A stretch of DNA of 64,000 nucleotides from Lutimaribacter salitolerans (GCF_042677865.1 NZ_JBHUDD010000059.1:1-64000); one strand, 5' to 3'; positions 33,714-41,792 are shown, numbered from the stretch's first letter. A program made the numbers and translations. The notes: generated from the letters alone by a model not told the origin.

Positions 33714-34498
33714 CACCGCACCTGCACCGTGGCACCCAGCATCTGGTCGGCGGCGGATATGACCTTGGAATTCAGCTCGTATCCCCGCTGTGCCTCGATC
33801 AACTCGGTGATCTCGCGCACCGGATCGACCGAGCTGTCCTCAAGATAACCCTGCCGCAGCGTGCCCAGCCCGTCCTGACCCGGCGCCGCGACCAGCGCAG
33901 GCCCCGACGCCTCGGTCTCGGTGAACAGGTTCGACCCGATCGCCTCCAGCCCCTTGGGATTCGTGAACCCGACAAGGTTGAACTGCCCCAGAAGCTGCGC
34001 CTCGGCGGCAAGATTGAAATAGGCATAGACCTCGCCATCGGCATTGATCGAGACCGAGCGCGCATCGGCGGGGATCACGATTTCGGGCTGCACGGGAAAG
34101 CCGTCCGATGTCACGATCAGCCCGTCGCCAGTGCGTTTCAGCCCGCCATCGCGGGTGTATCCGGCCTGCCCGCCGGGCAGCGTGACCTCAAGATACCCCA
34201 GCCCGTCGATGGCAACATCCAGGTCGCCGCCCGTCTGGCTCAGCGCGCCCTGCGCCAGGTTGACCGACACCGACGATGGGCGCACGCCCAGCCCCAGTTG
34301 CACGCCGGTGGGCAGCACCGTGCCATCGGCGGCATTCACGGTGCCTGCGCGCGCGGCCTGCTGATAATGCAGGTCGGAAAACTCGGCCCGGCGCGCGTTG
34401 TAGCCGGTGGTCGACATATTGGCGAGGTTGTTGGAAATCGTTTCAACCCGCATCTGTTGGGCGGACATGCCCGTGGCTGCGATCTTCAAAGCGCGCAT
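33713..34498 (-). CDS. flgG: flagellar distal rod protein FlgG
   Basis: A 261-aa distal rod subunit, standard length. The N-terminal rod motif is MRALKIAATGMSAQQMRVETISNNLANMSTTGY (key ISNNLANMSTTGYN at about 21-34). The C-terminus ends ELIEAQRGYELNSKVISAADQMLG, the typical FlgG helix. It polymerises through the periplasm to the P and L rings. It is followed by flgA with a one-base overlap and preceded by flgF at 15 nt. Confidence 0.97.
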   Translation of the reverse strand: MRALKIAATGMSAQQMRVETISNNLANMSTTGYNARRAEFSDLHYQQAARAGTVNAADGTVLPTGVQLGLGVRPSSVSVNLAQGALSQTGGDLDVAIDGLGYLEVTLPGGQAGYTRDGGLKRTGDGLIVTSDGFPVQPEIVIPADARSVSINADGEVYAYFNLAAEAQLLGQFNLVGFTNPKGLEAIGSNLFTETEASGPALVAAPGQDGLGTLRQGYLEDSSVDPVREITELIEAQRGYELNSKVISAADQMLGATVQVR

Positions 34499-34513
34499 TG
34501 CGGCCTCCTGCGG

Positions 34514-35227
34514 TTAACGGATGAATGTCTTGACGGCCGAGCGGATGCGCTCGTCCTCGGTTTCCAGGAATTTCTGACCCAGCTCATAGGCGCGCTGCAC
34601 CTCGATCATGCGGGCGATCTGGCCCAGCGGATCGACGTTCGATCCTTCCAGAAAGCCTTGCAGGATGCGCGCCTCTTCGACCGGTTCGATCCCGTCCTCG
34701 GACCGGAACATGACACCATCCTCGCGGATCAGGCTGTTGGGGTCGGCGGGACGAAACAGGCCGATCTGGCCCAGTGGCTGGCCATCGCTGCTGATCGTGC
34801 CATCGGCGGAAATGCCCAATGCCCCGGCATCGGGCGGCACGAAAATCGGTGCGCCCCCCGCATCCAGCACACGAAACCCGTCAGGGGTGACAAGATCGCC
34901 CTCGGCATTTGGGGTGAAACTGCCCGCGCGGGTCAGCCGCTCGCCCCGAGGCGTTTCGATCAGGAAGAATCCCTCGCCCTCGATTGCCAGATCAAAGCGC
35001 CCGTTGGTCTGGGTCAGCGCGCCCTGCATCAGCGAGGTATTGCGCACATTCGCCGTGGCCATCGACAGCGACGGCCCGTCCGTCACGCGTTTTACATGCT
35101 CGGCAAAGATCAGCCCCTCTTGCCGGAAACCGGTGGTGGCCATGTTGGCGATATTGTTCGCCACCACCCGCATTTCGCGCATCAGCCCGGTCTGCCGGGT
35201 CAGCGTGGTATAGCCTGTATTGTCCAT
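34514..35227 (-). CDS. flgF: flagellar proximal rod protein FlgF
   Basis: A 237-aa rod protein, close to FlgG in sequence but shorter. It begins with the rod motif around MREMRVVANNIANMATTGFRQEG (about 15-37) and ends RMIEVQRAYELGQKFLETEDERIRSAVKTF. Residues 60-200 form the beta region conserved among rod/hook proteins. It joins the proximal rod to FlgG. It lies 18 nt after fliQ in the leftward rod operon. Confidence 0.94.
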   Translation of the reverse strand: MDNTGYTTLTRQTGLMREMRVVANNIANMATTGFRQEGLIFAEHVKRVTDGPSLSMATANVRNTSLMQGALTQTNGRFDLAIEGEGFFLIETPRGERLTRAGSFTPNAEGDLVTPDGFRVLDAGGAPIFVPPDAGALGISADGTISSDGQPLGQIGLFRPADPNSLIREDGVMFRSEDGIEPVEEARILQGFLEGSNVDPLGQIARMIEVQRAYELGQKFLETEDERIRSAVKTFIR

Positions 35228-35245
35228 ATCCTGCTCTTTTTCGGG

Positions 35246-35512
35246 TCAGCCGCTGATCATCAGCGGCACAAGCGTATCTTGAAAGAAACTGACCAGCGTC
35301 TGGGTCATGAAGCCCATCGAGATCCAGTAGACGATCACGATGGCCGCCAGTTTCGGCACGAATGTCAGGGTCATTTCCTGGATCGAGGTCAGCGCCTGAA
35401 ACAGTCCCACGACCAGCCCCGCCACCAGCGCCACGGACAGGATCGGCACCGAGATGATCACAGCCACCCATAGCCCCTGTCGCACCGTGTCGTAAAAGAC
35501 GCCCTGATCCAT
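35246..35512 (-). CDS. fliQ: flagellar export gate protein FliQ
   Basis: An 88-aa protein with two transmembrane helices (about 15-38 and 50-75) and the FliQ pattern GLWVAVIISVPILSVALVAGLVVGLFQALTSIQEMTLTFVPKL (key ALTSIQEMTLTFVPK near 39-54). Four copies join FliP and FliR in the export core. It starts 3 nt after the fliE stop. Placing fliQ among rod genes rather than with fliP is a feature of this group's cluster. Confidence 0.95.
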   Translation of the reverse strand: MDQGVFYDTVRQGLWVAVIISVPILSVALVAGLVVGLFQALTSIQEMTLTFVPKLAAIVIVYWISMGFMTQTLVSFFQDTLVPLMISG

Positions 35513-35515
35513 GTC

Positions 35516-35803
35516 TCAGACCGGCATCCGCAGGATTTCCTGATAGGCCTCGACCACCTTGTCACGCACCGCCACGGCGGCATCGACGGCCAGTTCGGTC
35601 TGAGTCAGGGCCTGCACCAGCGCGTGCGGATCGGCCTCGCCGGTCATCGCGGCCTGGGCCGTCGCCTCGGTCTGTTGCAGCGTCGCGGTGAAATCGCGCG
35701 CCAAGTTCAACGCGGTCTCGCCCGCGCCTGTGCCGGGTTGCGGTTCGGTGGCGGGACGCGCGGCGGCATAGTTCTGCCCGGCTAGGGCGGCAATGGTCTG
35801 CAT
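35516..35803 (-). CDS. fliE: flagellar MS-ring/rod junction protein FliE
   Basis: A 95-aa small helical protein that joins the MS ring and export gate to the rod. The family core is the C-terminal helix with DPHALVQALTQTELAVDAAVAVRDKVVEAYQEILRMPV (key motif VRDKVVEAYQEILRMPV, near-identical across FliE). Length is normal (about 95-110). It lies between flgC (28 nt) and fliQ (3 nt). Confidence 0.95.
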   Translation of the reverse strand: MQTIAALAGQNYAAARPATEPQPGTGAGETALNLARDFTATLQQTEATAQAAMTGEADPHALVQALTQTELAVDAAVAVRDKVVEAYQEILRMPV

Positions 35804-35831
35804 CTGGGGTCTCCTTTGGGGTTAGCCGGCT

Positions 35832-36221
35832 TTACCGGCGCAGCAGGTCCATCAGGGCGGTGGACATCTGCCTGGTCTGGTCGAACATTTTCAGATTCGC
35901 CTCGTAGCTGCGTTGCGCTTCTCGCGCGTCCGCGATCTCGATCACCAGATCGACGTTGGAACCAAGAAAATGCCCGGTTTCATCCGCCATCGGGTGCGAG
36001 GGGTCGTAGATCCTGTCAAGCTCGCTGCGGTCCAGCTTTACGCGGCCGGTGCTGACCGAGCTTACACCGTCGCGCTGCATCTCGGCCTCGAACGGGATCG
36101 CCTTGCGGCGGTATCCGGGGGTGTCGGCATTGGCGATGTTCTCCGACACGTGGCGCAGGCGCTGCGCCTGTGCGGTCAGACCGCTTGCCGATACCGACAG
36201 GGATTTTGAAAAATCGCTCAT
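35832..36221 (-). CDS. flgC: flagellar proximal rod protein FlgC
   Basis: A 129-aa rod protein, normal length. The N-terminal motif SVSASGLTAQAQRLRHVSENIANADTPGYRRKA has the canonical ENIANADTPGYRRK at about 26-39. The C-terminus reads DAREAQRSYEANLKMFDQTRQMSTALMDLLR, typical of FlgC. It is exported early and forms the base of the rod with FlgB, FlgF and FliE. Located 12 nt after flgB. Confidence 0.96.
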   Translation of the reverse strand: MSDFSKSLSVSASGLTAQAQRLRHVSENIANADTPGYRRKAIPFEAEMQRDGVSSVSTGRVKLDRSELDRIYDPSHPMADETGHFLGSNVDLVIEIADAREAQRSYEANLKMFDQTRQMSTALMDLLRR

Positions 36222-36233
36222 ATCATGTGCTCC

Positions 36234-36620
36234 TTACCGGCGGCCGACCGTGCTGCGCAGGATGGTCAGCGCGCTTTTGTAGATCGCCAGCGCGCGGTCA
36301 TGCTGGCGCTTGGCATCGACCGCATGCAGCATCTCGTGCTCCAGTGTGACGGCGTTGCCATTCGGGTTGGTGTCATTGCCGCTGCGCTCCATGGCGGCCA
36401 GCGATATCTGCCCCTGCACACTGCCGTTCAGGTGCTGCCCCCGGGTGGCGCGCAGATCGACGCGATCGGGTGCCACCATGTCTGCAAAGGCGCGCAGGTC
36501 GCGCGCCTTGTAGCCGGGCGTATCGGCATGGGCGATATTCTGGGCGATCGTGGCCTGACGTGCACCGGCATGGGTGGCCATGGCGTGTGACAGGCGGAAA
36601 ATCTGCAAATTCGCGAACAT
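36234..36620 (-). CDS. flgB: flagellar proximal rod protein FlgB
   Basis: A 128-aa rod protein. The motif ATIAQNIAHADTPGYKARDL (about 22-41) is the FlgB signature and the C-terminus runs HDRALAIYKSALTILRSTVGR. The 83-nt gap to divergent fliI contains a TTAACCCC element at 36653, resembling a CtrA half-site. First gene of the operon flgB-flgC-fliE-fliQ-flgF-flgG-flgA-flgH-fliL2. Confidence 0.94.
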   Translation of the reverse strand: MFANLQIFRLSHAMATHAGARQATIAQNIAHADTPGYKARDLRAFADMVAPDRVDLRATRGQHLNGSVQGQISLAAMERSGNDTNPNGNAVTLEHEMLHAVDAKRQHDRALAIYKSALTILRSTVGRR

Positions 36621-36703
36621 CCGGGCTTCTCCCTCGGTAACTACACCGATGTTTAACCCCGATTCCTTTAGAAACGGTTTTCAACAGATTATCGGAGAGT
36701 GCG

Positions 36704-38047
36704 ATGCCCCAGACCCAGCTATCCCCCCTGTTGTCCGACCTGCAATCGCTGTCCTGCGTGCGCGATGTCGGGCGCGTGACAGGGGTTTCCGGTGGGCTTG
36801 TCCGCGTTCAGGGTCTGGGCGCGCTGGCCCGCCTTGGCGACCGGTTGCGCCTTGTGCGGCGCGACGCGCCCCCGCTTGAAGGGGAGGTCGTGCAACTGGC
36901 CGAAGGGCATTTGACGATGCTGCCCGAGGATGGGCTGGCGGGTGTGTCCCTGGGTGACCGGGTCGTGCTGGCCGGGGCGGCGCGGATCGCACCCTGCGAC
37001 GGCTGGATCGGGCGGCTGATCGATCCGATGGGCCGGCCGCTGGACGGGCGGCCGCTGCCCGCAGGTGATACGCCCCGCGATCTGCTGGCCCCGCCGCCCC
37101 CCGCCGCACAGCGTCGCGGGCTTGGTCCGCGTCTGGGCACAGGGATGCGGGTTTTCAACACGCTCTTGCCACTGGTGCAGGGGCAGCGGATGGGCCTGTT
37201 TGCCGGGTCCGGGGTGGGCAAGACGCGGCTGCTGGGGCATCTGGCGCAGCATGTGCAGGCCGATGTGGTGGTCATCGCCCTGATCGGCGAGCGTGGGCGC
37301 GAGCTGGGCGAATTCGTGCATCGCGTGCTGGGGCCTGACGGCATGGCGCGGGCGGTGATCGTGACCGCCACCTCGGATCAGTCGCCGTTGCTGCGCCGCC
37401 GCTGCGCCTGGACGGCGATGTGCGTGGCAGAGCATTTCCGCGATGCCGGGCGTCAGGTGCTGCTGCTGGCCGATTCGATCACCCGCTTTGCCGAGGCGCA
37501 TCGCGAGATCGCCGTTGCCGCGGGCGAGGCGGCGGCCCTGCGCGGCTATCCTGCCTCGACCGCGCACACCATCATGGCGCTGGCGGAACGCGCCGGGCCG
37601 GGCACGCAGGGCATGGGCGATATCACCGCGCTGTTCACCGTTCTGGTCGCGGGCTCGGATATGGAGGAACCCGTGGCCGACATCCTGCGCGGGGTGCTGG
37701 ACGGGCATGTGGTGCTGGATCGAAAGATCGCGGAACGCGGGCGGTTTCCGGCCATCGATCTGCCGCGCTCGGTTTCGCGCAGCCTGCCCGAGGCCGCGGA
37801 CGAGGCCGAAAATGCCGCCATCTCCGAGGCGCGCCGCCTGCTGGGGGCCCATGACGAGAACGAGATGATGATTCGCGCGGGTCTTTATGCGGCAGGCAGT
37901 GATCCGCTTCTGGATCGTGCCATCGGTATCTGGCCCGAGCTTGACGCTTTCCTGGCCGAAACCGAAAGCCAGGGCATCACCGACAGCTTTGCACGGCTGC
38001 GGCTGCTGTTGCGCCGCGCCGGGAGTCAGACCGGCCGATCCGGTTAG
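36704..38047 (+). CDS. fliI: flagellar export ATPase FliI
   Basis: A 447-aa ATPase related to F1-beta. Walker A GSGVGKT is at 168-174, Walker B-like VLLLADSITRFAEAHREIA is at about 247-265, and the family SYPASTAHTIM-like block GYPASTAHTIMALAERAGPG is at about 281-300. It powers or primes export together with FliH and FliJ. Standard length. GGAGAG precedes the ATG. It is a lone gene on the plus strand between two minus-strand operons, divergent from flgB and convergent with the DUF1217 gene. Confidence 0.96.
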   Translation: MPQTQLSPLLSDLQSLSCVRDVGRVTGVSGGLVRVQGLGALARLGDRLRLVRRDAPPLEGEVVQLAEGHLTMLPEDGLAGVSLGDRVVLAGAARIAPCDGWIGRLIDPMGRPLDGRPLPAGDTPRDLLAPPPPAAQRRGLGPRLGTGMRVFNTLLPLVQGQRMGLFAGSGVGKTRLLGHLAQHVQADVVVIALIGERGRELGEFVHRVLGPDGMARAVIVTATSDQSPLLRRRCAWTAMCVAEHFRDAGRQVLLLADSITRFAEAHREIAVAAGEAAALRGYPASTAHTIMALAERAGPGTQGMGDITALFTVLVAGSDMEEPVADILRGVLDGHVVLDRKIAERGRFPAIDLPRSVSRSLPEAADEAENAAISEARRLLGAHDENEMMIRAGLYAAGSDPLLDRAIGIWPELDAFLAETESQGITDSFARLRLLLRRAGSQTGRSG

Positions 38048-38055
38048 GCCGGATC
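38037..38055. repeat. inverted repeat spanning the fliI and DUF1217 stops
   Basis: GATCCGG (38037-38043), 5-nt loop holding the fliI TAG stop, CCGGATC (38049-38055), which contains part of the DUF1217 gene's stop codon. Either strand could form the hairpin. There is no T tract, so terminator function is uncertain. Confidence 0.45.
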
Positions 38056-38857
38056 AGAACAGCCGCGGCATCGATTGGAGCAAGGTCAGCGCAAGCGCGC
38101 CTGAACTGGGCACCGCGGTTTCGGCCACCTGCGCGCGCAGCAGATAGCGCTGGATCAAGGCCTCGCGCGTCTCGGGTCTGGCCAGATCGGCAAAACTCTC
38201 GACGCCCAACTGGCCGCGCGCCTTGTCGCTGAAGACTTCCCGCTGCCTGTCCAGATCAAGCTGACCAAAGCTTTTGGGAAGGCCCAGCGCCACTTCGAAC
38301 ACCTCGCGCAGGGGGCCGGTGCCCATGACGCGGAACCATTTCGTGGCGTCGCTGCCCTGTTCGGACACGATCTGCGGCAGTTGACGGTCCGCATTCAGGG
38401 CCAGCCGCATGGCGTTGTCCTGATCGCCCACCGCCAGTTCGAACGCCTGCTGGCGATACTGCGCCACGATCTTTGCGCCAAAGTCGCTCAGCTTGGTGTT
38501 GGGAACGGGGAAATCACCGAATCCGAACCCATTGGACAGACGCTTGTAGCGATCATCGGCCAGCTTGTTCGACAGTGCCTTTGGGTCAAGCGTGCCATCC
38601 TCCAGGACCTTGCGGATGAAGAACCGGTTGTCGATATCGTCCTGCAGGCCATAGGCCCCAAGGGCTACGCGCAGCAACCGGCGGTCGCTCACCAACTGCT
38701 CGGCACTGTCGATCTGGCCGATCTTTTCCAGAAAGTAATCGGTGTCGCGGGCGATCTGGACGCCCTGGTTGAAGGTTTCTGTCTGCGTCGCCATCGTGCG
38801 CTGCAAGAAGCGCCAGCCGACCAGACCGCCTGCGGGGATGACCGGCTGAAAGCTCAT
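38054..38857 (-). CDS. DUF1217 flagellar-cluster protein
   Basis: A 267-aa protein of the DUF1217 type (TMATQTETFNQGVQIARDTDYFLEKIGQIDSAEQLVSDRRLLRVALGAYGLQDDIDNRFFIRKVLE is the recognisable block; key residues D-x-x-Y-F and R-R-L-L-x-V-A-L). No signal peptide or membrane segment is obvious. It is mostly helical. The family occurs in alphaproteobacterial flagellar clusters but its role is not established, as far as I know. ATG at 38857 is chosen because the conserved start MSFQPVIPAGG begins there; it overlaps the flbT stop by 4 nt. Possible roles are an axial or export-related protein or a regulator. Confidence 0.8.
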   Translation of the reverse strand: MSFQPVIPAGGLVGWRFLQRTMATQTETFNQGVQIARDTDYFLEKIGQIDSAEQLVSDRRLLRVALGAYGLQDDIDNRFFIRKVLEDGTLDPKALSNKLADDRYKRLSNGFGFGDFPVPNTKLSDFGAKIVAQYRQQAFELAVGDQDNAMRLALNADRQLPQIVSEQGSDATKWFRVMGTGPLREVFEVALGLPKSFGQLDLDRQREVFSDKARGQLGVESFADLARPETREALIQRYLLRAQVAETAVPSSGALALTLLQSMPRLF

Positions 38858-39258
38858 CGTGTGGATGCCGCCAGCAGGCGGTCCTCGCGCGGGATCAGAC
38901 GGCGCAGCGCCTTGAGGCAATGGTAGTACCGCCGGGCAATCAGCGCCTCGGTCGCGGCGGCCAGTTGCGCGCGGCTGTCAGGGTCGGTCAGCACCTGGCT
39001 CAGCTCCTCGATCCGGCGCAGCAATTGCTGCTGCGCATCATCCGGGTCCATATCGCCGGACAGGACAAGCTGCGCGGCATAACAGACGCGGCGCACGGGG
39101 GTGCGGGCCTCTTCGGGATGGATCGCATCGCGCAGACGCAGGATATGCGCATCCGGTGTCATGATCGCCAGCCGCGCGCGACGGTCGCCGTTCTCGATCA
39201 CGGCCCCGTTGACCAGCACGCGTTCCTTGGGGTTGAGTTTCAGGACAAGTCCGCTCAT
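38854..39258 (-). CDS. flbT: flagellin mRNA regulator FlbT
   Basis: A 134-aa FlbT-family protein with the family blocks LVLKLNPKERVLVNGAVIENGDRRARL (about 4-30) and the C-terminal AATEALIARRYYHCLKALRRLIPRED. In Caulobacter FlbT binds the flagellin mRNA 5' end and lowers its translation until hook assembly is complete; FlaF works with it. Here it lies between flaF and the DUF1217 gene, downstream of flagellin. ATG at 39258 overlaps the flaF TGA by one base; a GTG one codon earlier is an alternative. Confidence 0.92.
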   Translation of the reverse strand: MSGLVLKLNPKERVLVNGAVIENGDRRARLAIMTPDAHILRLRDAIHPEEARTPVRRVCYAAQLVLSGDMDPDDAQQQLLRRIEELSQVLTDPDSRAQLAAATEALIARRYYHCLKALRRLIPREDRLLAASTR

Positions 39259-39632
39259 CACGCTGTGCCTTCCTTGCGCAATCCGCGCATGACGGTGGTA
39301 TTCACCTCGATCAGCGGTGCGACCGGCGCTGCGCCGCGCAGAACCTTCCGGCTGTGAGCTTCGGTGAATTCGGCCAAGTAGAACAGGCGCGCGCGCAGGT
39401 CAGCCGGCAGCGCATTGTCGGTGTCGGCCACGGCTGCGGCCAGCGTGACCCACAGGCGGCGATTGTCATGCAGCGCCTCGGCCAGTTTGGCAAATCCGCG
39501 GGTGCCTTGCCGGGCCGCTCCGGCCATGCGATGCGTGATACGGGCAAACGCTTCGTATTCCACGCCGCGCGGGGTGCGGATCGGGGTGGCTTGTGATTGA
39601 TAGGCGCGCTGCGCCAGACGTTGGGTGTTCAC
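39258..39632 (-). CDS. flaF: flagellin regulator/export partner FlaF
   Basis: A 124-aa FlaF-family protein. It begins MNTQRLAQRAYQSQATPIRTPRGVEYEAFARITHRM (key A-Y, P-R-x-x-E-Y-x-x-F), and the core carries LWVTLAAAVADTDNALPADLRARLFYLAEF, a strong FlaF match. In Caulobacter FlaF is needed for flagellin secretion and counterbalances FlbT. It sits 78 nt downstream of flagellin on the same strand and is translationally coupled to flbT. Confidence 0.93.
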   Translation of the reverse strand: MNTQRLAQRAYQSQATPIRTPRGVEYEAFARITHRMAGAARQGTRGFAKLAEALHDNRRLWVTLAAAVADTDNALPADLRARLFYLAEFTEAHSRKVLRGAAPVAPLIEVNTTVMRGLRKEGTA

Positions 39633-39672
39633 GTCTGTTCCTTCCGGGTTGCGATGCTTTGGGGATCGGATG

Positions 39673-39698
39673 CCGGGGGCGCGGTGAAACGCCCCCGG
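39673..39698 (-). terminator. hairpin after the flagellin gene
   Basis: A perfect 9-bp stem (CCGGGGGCG at 39673-39681 with CGCCCCCGG at 39690-39698), starting 13 nt after the flagellin stop. No T tract follows on the minus strand, so it may act as a Rho-dependent or 3'-stabilising element that keeps flagellin mRNA above flaF-flbT levels. Confidence 0.6.
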
Positions 39699-39710
39699 TC
39701 ACTTCCGGAT

Positions 39711-40949
39711 TTAGCGGAAGAGCGACAGGATGCTCTGCGGGGCCTGGTTGGCGATCGACAATGCCTGGATACCAAGCTGCTGCTGCACCTGCAGCGCCTG
39801 CAACCGGGCCGAGGCTTCTTCCATATCGGCATCCACCATGGTGCCGATCCCCGACCGCAGGGCGTCGGTCAGGCCGCTGATGAAATCCTGCTGGATTTCC
39901 AGCCGCCCCTGAACCGAACCAAAGGCCGCACCAGCGTCGATCGAGGTCTGGATCAGGCCTTCGATGCCGGCCAGCGCCGCTGCGGCACCTTCTGCCGATG
40001 TCACATCGAACTCTTCCAGCAGGTTCAGACCCCCGCCAGCCGTACCGCCCGTGGTGCGGTTGACGTCACCGGCCGCGATGCCTGTGATCGCGGCATCGGT
40101 GTTGTTGGTCACGTTGATGATGGCCGGATCGGTATCGCTGATCGAAAAGGTGACATCGGCCCCTTCACGCGCCGCGACAAAGTTCAGCCGGTTGACCATT
40201 TCCGACGCGACCGAGGCGGCAGTGTCACCCTGACGCACCACATAGCTGACCTGATCCCCGGCGGCGACCGCCGTGCCGGCCATGCTTTCGATGTTGTAGG
40301 TCGTGCCATAGGTCACGTTGGCCGGTACGACGGTCATGAAGGCCGAAGTGCCACCCGCAGCAAGGGAAGGAATGGCCGTGGCTGCCGTGCCGCCCGCTGT
40401 CGTGCCGTCGGTTGCAGCACCGACACCAAGATCGGCCTTGGTCACATCGATTTCGCTCGATGCGACGCCGCTGCCGCTGCGATCCAGCGAGGACAGCACG
40501 CTGATCTGGTTCGACCCGGGTGCCGCCACAGCGGTTTCGGTGTTCGACAGCAGGTTCAGACCGTTGAACTGCGCGGCCTTGGTAACCGCGTCGATCTGGC
40601 TGCGCAGGGCCGCGATATCGGTCTGGATCTTGTCGCGATCCACGTTTTCTTCCTGCGAGGCAACGACCTTGCCCTTGATCTCGGTCAGCAGGTCGGTGAC
40701 CGTTTCCGCGGCCTGACGGGCCACCGCGACGGTGGACTGGCCCAGGCTCAGGCTGTCCTGAATGCCCTTGAAGCCCTTGACGTCCGATTCCATCACCTTG
40801 GAAATGGCCCAGACAGCGGCGTTGTCCTTGGCTGTGGCCACGCTTTTGCCAGTCGAAATCTCGTTCTGGGTCGTGGCAAGGTTCTTGTTGATCGACTTGA
40901 GCGTTTGCAGCGTGACCATGGCGCCGTTGTTGGTCAGAATGCTCGACAT
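39711..40949 (-). CDS. fliC: flagellin (FliC/FlaA type)
   Basis: A 412-aa filament subunit. N-terminal D0/D1 helices include SSILTNNGAMVTLQTLKSINKNL and ISTGKSVATAKDNAAVWAI (key residues T-x-L-x-x-I-N-x-x-L). The C-terminal helices include ARLQALQVQQQLGIQALSIANQAPQSILSLF, the standard flagellin end. The centre (about 150-320) is variable, Ala/Thr/Gly-rich, without cysteine. It is the only flagellin in the window. An AGGAA ribosome-binding site precedes the ATG, and a CtrA-like site lies 157-171 nt upstream of it. With flgK disrupted, filament formation is doubtful. Confidence 0.96.
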   Translation of the reverse strand: MSSILTNNGAMVTLQTLKSINKNLATTQNEISTGKSVATAKDNAAVWAISKVMESDVKGFKGIQDSLSLGQSTVAVARQAAETVTDLLTEIKGKVVASQEENVDRDKIQTDIAALRSQIDAVTKAAQFNGLNLLSNTETAVAAPGSNQISVLSSLDRSGSGVASSEIDVTKADLGVGAATDGTTAGGTAATAIPSLAAGGTSAFMTVVPANVTYGTTYNIESMAGTAVAAGDQVSYVVRQGDTAASVASEMVNRLNFVAAREGADVTFSISDTDPAIINVTNNTDAAITGIAAGDVNRTTGGTAGGGLNLLEEFDVTSAEGAAAALAGIEGLIQTSIDAGAAFGSVQGRLEIQQDFISGLTDALRSGIGTMVDADMEEASARLQALQVQQQLGIQALSIANQAPQSILSLFR

Positions 40950-41105
40950 GAGGTGTTCCTTTGGTCTGAAAGGCGGTTTCCGCCCGTTTGGGTATCCCGT
41001 CCCGCGACGCGGGCTCGGGGCGACCGTCTTCTGACGTTTGCGGGACTGGCCCTTGCCATCCCCGCGCCACCCGGAAGGTGCGCCGCCAAACTGGCGTTCA
41101 AACCG

Positions 41106-41120
41106 CTAAAAGAACCTTAA
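41106..41120 (-). promoter_or_regulatory. CtrA-type binding site upstream of flagellin
   Basis: On the minus strand TTAA (41120-41117), 7 nt, TTAG (41109-41106), then C: one mismatch from TTAA-N7-TTAAC. It lies in the 227-nt gap between the FlgN-like gene and flagellin. Confidence 0.6.
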
Positions 41121-41176
41121 CTTGCCCCGCCGATTTCCACCGCATTTGACTGAACATCGCGCCGAATTTGACGGGC

Positions 41177-41527
41177 TCAGGCGCGCCGTTCGACCTGCGG
41201 ACGGGTCAGCCCTTCGATGCTCTGTCTGCGCCCGCTCTGATCATAGGTGTTGAGCGTGTTGCGCACGTCGCGCAGGGCCTGCAGGCGGCTGGCCACGGCG
41301 CGGATTCCCTCCAGCGCGCTGTTGAGCAATTCCTGATTCCGCGCGGCCTTGGCTTGCAGACCGTCCAGACGGGTGTGTTCATGGCCCGACACCTGTGTCA
41401 GCAGACGTTCCTTTTCATCGGCCAGCCGTCCCAACCCTTCGATGTCGCCTGCCAAAAGCGCCGCGCGCTCGCGATCCAGCAGATCCTCCAGCGCATCGCA
41501 GATCATGTTCTGTGCGTCGTCAGTCAT
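41177..41527 (-). CDS. FlgN-like flagellar export chaperone
   Basis: A 116-aa soluble, helical protein. The pattern MICDALEDLLDRERAALLAGDIEGLGRLADEKERLLTQV (key L-x-x-E-R-x-A-L-L-x-G-D-x-x-x-L-x-x-L-x-x-x-K-x-x-L) matches FlgN/YvyG-type chaperones that bind FlgK and FlgL before export. Its ATG overlaps the flgJ stop by 8 nt. The best assignment is FlgN, but short helical proteins give weak signatures. It would serve FlgL here, and the broken FlgK. Confidence 0.75.
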   Translation of the reverse strand: MTDDAQNMICDALEDLLDRERAALLAGDIEGLGRLADEKERLLTQVSGHEHTRLDGLQAKAARNQELLNSALEGIRAVASRLQALRDVRNTLNTYDQSGRRQSIEGLTRPQVERRA

Positions 41528-41792
41528 CCTGTTTCTCCTTCAGGGCGTTGAAAATGGTTTCGGCCAGGCCGATTCCCCCGCGTTCAGCCAGCGCGCGCGC
41601 CTGTTCGCGCACCAGGAACGATGAAAACTGATCCTCGCCTGCGCCGCCGCCGAATCCGTCGGGCGATTTGCCAAGCCCCGCCGACGTCAGCATTTCCGCC
41701 AGGAAACTCGCCTCAAGCTCGGTCGCGACCCTGCGCAGGCGGGCGTTGTCGGGCGGTGGCGCTGTGGGCGAAACCGGGGGCAGGTCGGTCAT
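41520..41792 (-). CDS. flgJ: rod-binding protein FlgJ (N-terminal domain only)
   Basis: A 90-aa FlgJ rod-cap domain: ATELEASFLAEMLTSAGLGKSP, then EDQFSSFLVREQARALAERGGIGLAETIF (key F-x-x-x-L-x-x-x-Q-x-A-x-x-x-A-x-x-G-G-I-G-L-A). The muramidase domain of enteric FlgJ is absent, and the separate transglycosylase at 27.0-27.7 kb should supply that activity. ATG at 41792 fits an upstream GGAAG; an ATG 13 codons earlier is possible. It is divergent from fliK and overlaps the FlgN-like gene by 8 nt. Confidence 0.88.
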   Translation of the reverse strand: MTDLPPVSPTAPPPDNARLRRVATELEASFLAEMLTSAGLGKSPDGFGGGAGEDQFSSFLVREQARALAERGGIGLAETIFNALKEKQDD

